A DNA stretch of 10,854 nucleotides, from contig CANHKJ010000081.1 of the NCBI GenBank assembly GCA_947460915.1, positions 1 to 10,854 on the forward strand, given 5' to 3'. A program made the position numbers and the translations under genes. The notes under the pieces were generated by a model. It was given only the letters and a program-made list of their open reading frames with translations. It had not been told where the DNA came from and did not search any database. Each line of letters opens with the position of its first letter. Position 1 is the first letter of the stretch. Source of the stretch: Verrucomicrobiia bacterium (GTDB taxonomy: Bacteria; Verrucomicrobiota; Verrucomicrobiia; Verrucomicrobiales; Akkermansiaceae). Positions 7,053-10,854 of this stretch are shown one piece after another.

Positions 7053-7910
7053 TCAAGGAAGCTCTTTCAATAGCTTTTCCCAAGCATCTATCGATTTCTT
7101 GAGATTGGTTATTTTATCACCCTTGACGGCGAAACACTGCAAGGAAACTGGGCCTTTGAAATGCATTTTTTTGAGAACTCCGAGCAGTCGCCGTTGAGGG
7201 AAATTTCCTTGGTCGAGAGGTTGAATCAACGTATCCCAGTTCTGTCCATTTTTATCAGCGCCATTAATGCTCACAGCGAACAGATGAGGTTTCGCTTTCA
7301 ACAGAACACTCTCTAAATCTTGTACTTTTTCGCTCTTGAGAAAGTGGCAGAGATTGAACATGACTCCAAGGTTCGGATGATTCACCTTCTCGATAACTTC
7401 GATCGCTTGCGGCATGGTCGCAACGGCATTTCCCAAATGGGGATAGAGCACGACACGAATTTTGAGCCGCGAAGCCATTTCTGCTGTCTGGCGAAGCGAA
7501 TCAATCACCTGAGGAGAAATTTTCGCAACCGTTAACTCAATGATGCCGCCATCTGCCAGCGGCTTTACCAAATTGGCATCGATTGCTGTTTCCGTTGCTT
7601 CAAGATAGACGCTCAATACCTTAAGATTTTGCTTCTGGTATGCTGTGACCCGCTGCTCCAACTGCTCACCAGTCCCATAGATCTGGCTGATTCCATCATA
7701 ACCGAATTCCTTGAGTAGTTTTGCCTCATCGTCATAAGACATCTCTGGCATACCATTAAAGAAAGCATAAAACTCCGGTTGAAAAACCTCATCAGCTCGC
7801 ACCGAGCAGAGCGAGTGAAGAATACAACAAAGACATAGGATTAATTTCTTGCATCCAATTGAAGTCCTTTGCCATGAGTATTTCTCTTGATGATTGATCG
7901 AATAATTCAT
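7053..7910 (-). CDS. Exported sugar phosphate isomerase/epimerase-like TIM-barrel protein
   Basis: This 285-residue protein belongs to the xylose-isomerase-like TIM-barrel (AP endonuclease 2) superfamily. The N-terminus is a signal peptide: basic residues (Lys21-Lys22), a hydrophobic, cysteine-rich core (23-37) and likely cleavage at Ala39, so it probably acts in the periplasm. Barrel strands carry VLSVYLEA (98-105), VVLYPHLGN (153-161), LGVMFNLCHFLKSE (181-194), FAVSINGADK (211-220) and the closing GPVSLQCFAVKGD (253-265). The YPH, NLCH and LQC-KGD motifs are, as I recall, typical of a subgroup common in Verrucomicrobia and Planctomycetes. Where classical members have metal-binding Asp in D--H, this one has Asn (N-LCH); His189 is kept. 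The substrate is unknown; name it by superfamily only. Start ATG 7910 is supported by TAGGAG 10 bp upstream. It lies 99 bp downstream of the hydrolase gene on the same strand. Confidence 0.84.
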   Translation of the reverse strand: MNYSINHQEKYSWQRTSIGCKKLILCLCCILHSLCSVRADEVFQPEFYAFFNGMPEMSYDDEAKLLKEFGYDGISQIYGTGEQLEQRVTAYQKQNLKVLSVYLEATETAIDANLVKPLADGGIIELTVAKISPQVIDSLRQTAEMASRLKIRVVLYPHLGNAVATMPQAIEVIEKVNHPNLGVMFNLCHFLKSEKVQDLESVLLKAKPHLFAVSINGADKNGQNWDTLIQPLDQGNFPQRRLLGVLKKMHFKGPVSLQCFAVKGDKITNLKKSIDAWEKLLKELP

Positions 7911-7920
7911 GATTTCGTAT

Positions 7921-7926
7921 CTCCTA
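7921..7926 (-). promoter_or_regulatory. Ribosome-binding site of the TIM-barrel gene
   Basis: The minus strand reads TAGGAG, ending 10 bases before ATG 7910. It is the clearest Shine-Dalgarno-like sequence in a window where most starts have none, and it fixes the start that includes the full signal peptide. Confidence 0.6.
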
Positions 7927-8009
7927 ACTGTTACCTTGGGGCATAATACTGGAAAAGATCAGCCAAGCTGGCAAGAGGCATTTCTTAAGTGACTCATGAA
8001 TACTCAACA

Positions 8010-9581
8010 TCACTCGCGCGCATGCAATCGCAAGATGCGAAGGATTTCTTCGCTCACCTCAGGCAAACGAGTGCAGCTATGCGAGCCATTGACTACTCGC
8101 TCGGATTGAGCATTGTAGACATGAGAGCTCCAATAAGCTACGATACCATCACTGGTCTGCCAAAGATTCTCATTGCGTTGTTTGGTTGCAATGATCGAAT
8201 GATAGGGCACCGTTGCCGGGCGGCTTTTGAGAGCTTTGAGTAAAGGATGTTCAGGCGACAAGGTCTGCACGCTACGGCAGCCAAGGTTTTTGAATTTCCA
8301 TAACTCTGGATTGAGGTCATTATAGGCATTAAGCCGAATCTCCATGGTAACGGAATCGAGGTTGCTCGTCGGATTCACCAGCATTCCCACGGCACGTATG
8401 ATCGGAATTTCGGCCATCGAGCTCCCTTGGTGTGGTGAGGCCACAAACACAGCACGCTTCACAAAAGGCACGCGATCAAAGACCATTGACTCTTGGATCA
8501 AGCGTTTCGTAGGTTGCTTCAAATGAAGCTGCTCCAGTGGCTTGACAAAAAAGGAACCATAAATTTCACCACCACTATCGATCGTTTGCATACGACTAAG
8601 CAAGCCCCCCATGCTATGGCCGACCAGCACCATCCGATTCATGTTTGGATTACTGTGCAGGGGATCATAGTAATTGCGAGCAATGTAGAGCATACGACGC
8701 AGTTTTTCAGCCGATGCATAAACGGGCAGCCCAGTGGGATAGAGAAAATACCAGCACTGATATTTCACACGCATCAACGGATCACGCAGCACCTCATTCA
8801 TCGCATTTTGCCAAATGTGTGGATCACTTTTCAGCCCGTGAACAAAGACCACAGGTATTTTGTTAGGATCATAGACATCTGGCAAATAGATACCCGTACT
8901 CTCCAAATAACGATCCGAGTTGATCAATCCATGAAATGCTATATTGTTGAGAAACCTATCTCCCATGCTGCGGTGAAGCGGTGTTGAAAGGTCATAGGCG
9001 AGTTGCCTAGAACGACCTTGGAATCGGACATTCTGCACATTACGGGTGTGATAAAACCGCAGCACATATGAACCGTTAGCAGGACGATCGATCACAGCGG
9101 TCGCGGGCAGATGCCGTCCATTGAGAGGGAAAAGTTTTTTTCCGCTCGCTTTTTGCGCATCGTATTTTTGCATCATCACTACAGGAATTCCGAGACCCAC
9201 ACGATTCACAGTCTGGAGGACTTGATCACTTCCCTCGCCTTTTCTGATGATCTCAATGCTATCAAAATGCGCAGGATTGAGTCGCTTCAGTTCATCGTTA
9301 CCACCATCGATCCAAATTTTAACTCCATCGCTCTCGATGACGCCATGCAAGTCAGCAGGCTTACGCGTGAGCAACAAATTCACCAAAGTTTTGTTCAAGG
9401 CTGCATTGTAATTTTCGACCGAAAATGCATCATGCTGGATGGCCGTCATCACTTCTGCAAGTGACGGCGTCTGATTTTTGGGGAGTCCCACCAACCATTG
9501 CACCGTATGCTCTTTCATCGCACAGCTGGCTAACAGAAACGCCGCGAAGGATGAGGAAACTAGCAGAAAAAATCGTCTCAT
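8010..9581 (-). CDS. Alpha/beta-hydrolase (lipase/esterase-like) lipoprotein
   Basis: This 523-residue protein begins with a lipoprotein signal peptide: basic MRRFF, a hydrophobic stretch and the lipobox LASC with Cys20, so it is probably anchored in a membrane facing the periplasm or outside. Residues about 21-240 form an N-terminal region I do not recognise. The hydrolase domain follows, with VVFVHGLKSDPHIW (244-257, oxyanion-hole HG), the nucleophile elbow LVGHSMGG (319-326, Ser323), ASPHQGSSMAE (381-391), an acid in TSDGIVAYWSSHV (476-488, likely Asp478) and His501 in GSHSCTRLPEV. The Ser-Asp-His triad is therefore complete. The domain order resembles lipase-like alpha/beta hydrolases with a PGAP1-type fold; the actual ester substrate is unknown. 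Start ATG 9581 has no Shine-Dalgarno but gives an ideal lipoprotein leader. It may be cotranscribed with the TIM-barrel gene 99 bp downstream. Confidence 0.87.
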   Translation of the reverse strand: MRRFFLLVSSSFAAFLLASCAMKEHTVQWLVGLPKNQTPSLAEVMTAIQHDAFSVENYNAALNKTLVNLLLTRKPADLHGVIESDGVKIWIDGGNDELKRLNPAHFDSIEIIRKGEGSDQVLQTVNRVGLGIPVVMMQKYDAQKASGKKLFPLNGRHLPATAVIDRPANGSYVLRFYHTRNVQNVRFQGRSRQLAYDLSTPLHRSMGDRFLNNIAFHGLINSDRYLESTGIYLPDVYDPNKIPVVFVHGLKSDPHIWQNAMNEVLRDPLMRVKYQCWYFLYPTGLPVYASAEKLRRMLYIARNYYDPLHSNPNMNRMVLVGHSMGGLLSRMQTIDSGGEIYGSFFVKPLEQLHLKQPTKRLIQESMVFDRVPFVKRAVFVASPHQGSSMAEIPIIRAVGMLVNPTSNLDSVTMEIRLNAYNDLNPELWKFKNLGCRSVQTLSPEHPLLKALKSRPATVPYHSIIATKQRNENLWQTSDGIVAYWSSHVYNAQSERVVNGSHSCTRLPEVSEEILRILRLHARE

Positions 9582-9757
9582 AAAAAGTGTCTAATGAAAT
9601 GCATGAGTTGCATCTTATCGTTGTAATCGCCATCGATATTGATCTAGTTGTCACGCATTTTCAAGTTATCCAAGGCAAATTTCCCGCCATTTTTTCACGA
9701 ATCAGAAGATCCTATGCAGGACAGAATGGTTTTTTGCATATCACGTTTTCCATAAAT

Positions 9758-9770
9758 CGGCGTCTCGCCG
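9758..9770. repeat. Short GC-rich hairpin in the gap upstream of the hydrolase gene
   Basis: CGGCG (9758-9762) and CGCCG (9766-9770) form a 5-bp stem with a TCT loop inside an otherwise AT-rich 265-bp gap (9582-9846). No T-run adjoins it on either strand. The rest of the gap shows only short broken frames on both strands and no gene I can support; it should hold the hydrolase promoter, which I could not pin down. Confidence 0.3.
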
Positions 9771-9846
9771 TAGCGACACTGCACGATTTCAAAAGTGCGC
9801 TTTCTACCTCAGCAAACATGAACTGAGTTTTTTTATAGAAAAAAGG

Positions 9847-9919
9847 TGGCTCGAGCCGGGATCGAACCAGCGACACGCGGATTTTCAATCCGCTGCTCTA
9901 CCAACTGAGCTATCGAGCC
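9847..9919 (-). tRNA. tRNA-Phe (anticodon GAA)
   Basis: The minus strand folds as a 73-base cloverleaf: acceptor GGCTCGA/TCGAGCC, D arm GCTC-AGTTGGTA-GAGC, anticodon stem GCGGA/TCCGC with loop TTGAAAA (anticodon GAA), a five-base variable region GTGTC, T arm GCTGG-TTCGATC-CCGGC and discriminator A. All stems pair. It decodes UUC and UUU. CCA is not encoded: the discriminator is followed by CC and then six Ts, so CCA must be completed by the nucleotidyltransferase, and the T-run may help end transcription. Confidence 0.97.
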
Positions 9920-9952
9920 ATGCATTACTGCATTGGTGATGCATTGCTGCAT
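9920..9952 (-). repeat. Two tandem 14-bp hairpins in the tRNA-Phe leader
   Basis: On the minus strand two near-identical 14-mers occur: ATGCAGCAATGCAT (9952-9939) and ATGCAGTAATGCAT (9933-9920), separated by five bases (CACCA). Each is an inverted repeat with a 5-bp stem and a GCAA or GUAA loop, both fitting the GNRA tetraloop pattern. They differ at a single loop base. The second hairpin ends at the base next to tRNA nucleotide 1. On the larger scale the two are part of an imperfect tandem duplication of about 20 bp (9921-9939 and 9940-9960). Confidence 0.6.
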
Positions 9953-9988
9953 CTTGGTGTCCTAACCACCGAGGCGGTCGGGGCGCGA

Positions 9989-10016
9989 AGTATGATCAGA
10001 ATCCCGAGTTTGGCAA
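9989..10016 (-). promoter_or_regulatory. Candidate promoter for tRNA-Phe
   Basis: The minus strand has TTGCCA (10016-10011, 5 of 6 matches to the -35 consensus), a 16-base spacer and CATACT (9994-9989, 4 of 6 to the -10). The next bases, TCGCGCCCC, form a GC-rich discriminator of the kind seen in stable-RNA promoters under stringent control. It would give a leader of about 60 bases containing the two hairpins. Derived by eye using the E. coli consensus, which may not hold in this phylum. Confidence 0.4.
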
Positions 10017-10093
10017 TGGAAAAATGCATCTCTCGTAAAAAAACTTTCATCCCAACGTTGCCAAGCGCTTTTCCTGCTCCTAGATTCCCCTCC

Positions 10094-10854
10094 ATGCCGA
10101 CACTTGATCTTGGACTCCGCTGCACACTCTCTCTTCGCGGCCCCGATGCCGTGCGCTATCTCAATGGCCAGGTTACCCAAGATGTGCGCAAGCTACTCAC
10201 TCACCCACAGCAAGCTCTCGCCGCTTGCGTCACCGATGCCAAAGGAAAACTCCAAGCGTATGTCACGCTCTATCTCATCGAGCCCAGCGCGCCCGAGATC
10301 CGCATCGAGGCACCTTATGCACTGCGAGATCTCCTCATGGCGAGACTCGACCGCTACCTCATCGCCGATGATGCGGTGTTGGAAGACATTTCCGATCAAT
10401 TTCGCCTCGTCCATCACATCGGCATCACCCATGAAGCAACGGGATTTTCCTTCGCACGGCTCGGAGTGCCTGGCATCGATCAATGGCTACCTGCGAATGA
10501 AGCGGTTGCAGGTGAAATGCTCCTCCATAAACAAGCAGAAGCAATCCGCGTTGCCCAAGGAGTTCCCACATGGGATGCAGAATTAACCGAAGGCATGTTA
10601 CCGCCCGAAGCAGGCATTGAGACCCACGCCATTTCCTACCAAAAAGGTTGTTACATCGGGCAAGAAGTGATTTCCCGCATCAAAACCGCGGGCAAGTTGA
10701 ACCGAAAACTAACGCATTTTTCATTGACTGAAACAGTCCCCGTCGGCGCCACCCTTTTGTTAGACGGACAAGAGTCCGGCACGCTGACGAGTGTGGCAGA
10801 GCATTTTGCCTTGGGCTATGTGGGTAAAAAACACTTCGGGCAAACGGTCTTTGA
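10094..10854 (+). CDS. ygfZ: YgfZ/GcvT-like folate-binding protein, 3' end cut off by the window
   Basis: The frame from ATG 10094 is open to the right edge, giving 253 residues so far. The N-terminal region has the GcvT-type segment LRGPDAVRYLNGQVTQDV (14-31) followed by VTDAKGKLQAYV (47-58). The diagnostic YgfZ signature KGCYIGQE lies at 184-191 with the conserved Cys186, followed by RIKTAGKLNRKL. YgfZ (IbaG/IBA57-like) proteins bind tetrahydrofolate and help assemble or repair certain Fe-S enzymes; they are not glycine-cleavage aminomethyltransferases. Family members run about 280-330 residues, so most of the C-terminal barrel is missing. ATG 10094 is chosen because the family alignment starts there; upstream in-frame codons include a TTG at 10058 but no Shine-Dalgarno supports it. 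The gene is divergent from tRNA-Phe, with 174 bp between them. Confidence 0.92.
   Translation, partial: MPTLDLGLRCTLSLRGPDAVRYLNGQVTQDVRKLLTHPQQALAACVTDAKGKLQAYVTLYLIEPSAPEIRIEAPYALRDLLMARLDRYLIADDAVLEDISDQFRLVHHIGITHEATGFSFARLGVPGIDQWLPANEAVAGEMLLHKQAEAIRVAQGVPTWDAELTEGMLPPEAGIETHAISYQKGCYIGQEVISRIKTAGKLNRKLTHFSLTETVPVGATLLLDGQESGTLTSVAEHFALGYVGKKHFGQTVF

Noticed and set aside
6946..7197. 83-codon plus-strand frame between the SUKH gene and the TIM-barrel gene
   Set aside because: More than half of it is antisense to the conserved C-terminal motifs of the TIM-barrel gene, and it has no support of its own.
9587..9826. 79-codon plus-strand frame with a GTG start, divergent from the hydrolase gene
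   Set aside because: No recognisable motif, no Shine-Dalgarno, and it covers the region expected to hold the hydrolase promoter. I treat it as chance in AT-rich DNA.

Overview
The window looks like chromosomal DNA from a Verrucomicrobiota-type bacterium. This is inferred from the mix of families: a glucose-6-phosphate isomerase with a helical C-terminal tail, an exported DUF5077/DUF3472 protein, an exported xylose-isomerase-like TIM-barrel protein of a type I associate with Verrucomicrobia and Planctomycetes, and mostly weak Shine-Dalgarno signals. Taxonomy is not proven by anything here. Most genes are recognisable housekeeping or envelope genes. I see no CRISPR array, prophage, biosynthetic cluster or intact mobile element.

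Layout. At 1-1533 (+) lie the 3' part of a DUF2459 protein and, 6 bp later, a complete XerD-type tyrosine recombinase. At 1647-3200 (+) is pgi, closed by a strong intrinsic terminator (3231-3263). At 3365-4672 (+) is an exported DUF5077-DUF3472 protein. Convergent to it, at 4788-5996 (-), is a NupC-type nucleoside transporter. The 416-bp gap 5997-6412 holds a frameshifted, stop-interrupted 5' remnant of an IS1182-like transposase. It ends about 30 bp before a SUKH (SMI1/KNR4) gene at 6413-6895 (+).

From 7053 to 9581 two genes run on the minus strand: an exported sugar phosphate isomerase/epimerase-like protein, and upstream of it a large alpha/beta-hydrolase lipoprotein with a complete catalytic triad. 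The gap 9582-9846 has no gene I can support. tRNA-Phe(GAA) lies at 9847-9919 (-). Its leader carries two tandem 14-bp hairpins with GNRA-type loops, and a candidate promoter sits further upstream. Divergent from the tRNA is ygfZ (10094 to the right edge, +), a folate-binding GcvT-like protein linked to Fe-S cluster maintenance.

How the genes relate. Only DUF2459-xerD, and possibly the hydrolase and TIM-barrel genes, look cotranscribed. The rest are single units with mixed orientation. The parts most worth a second look are the paired hairpins against the tRNA-Phe 5' end, the SUKH gene beside the transposase relic, and the two uncharacterised exported proteins.
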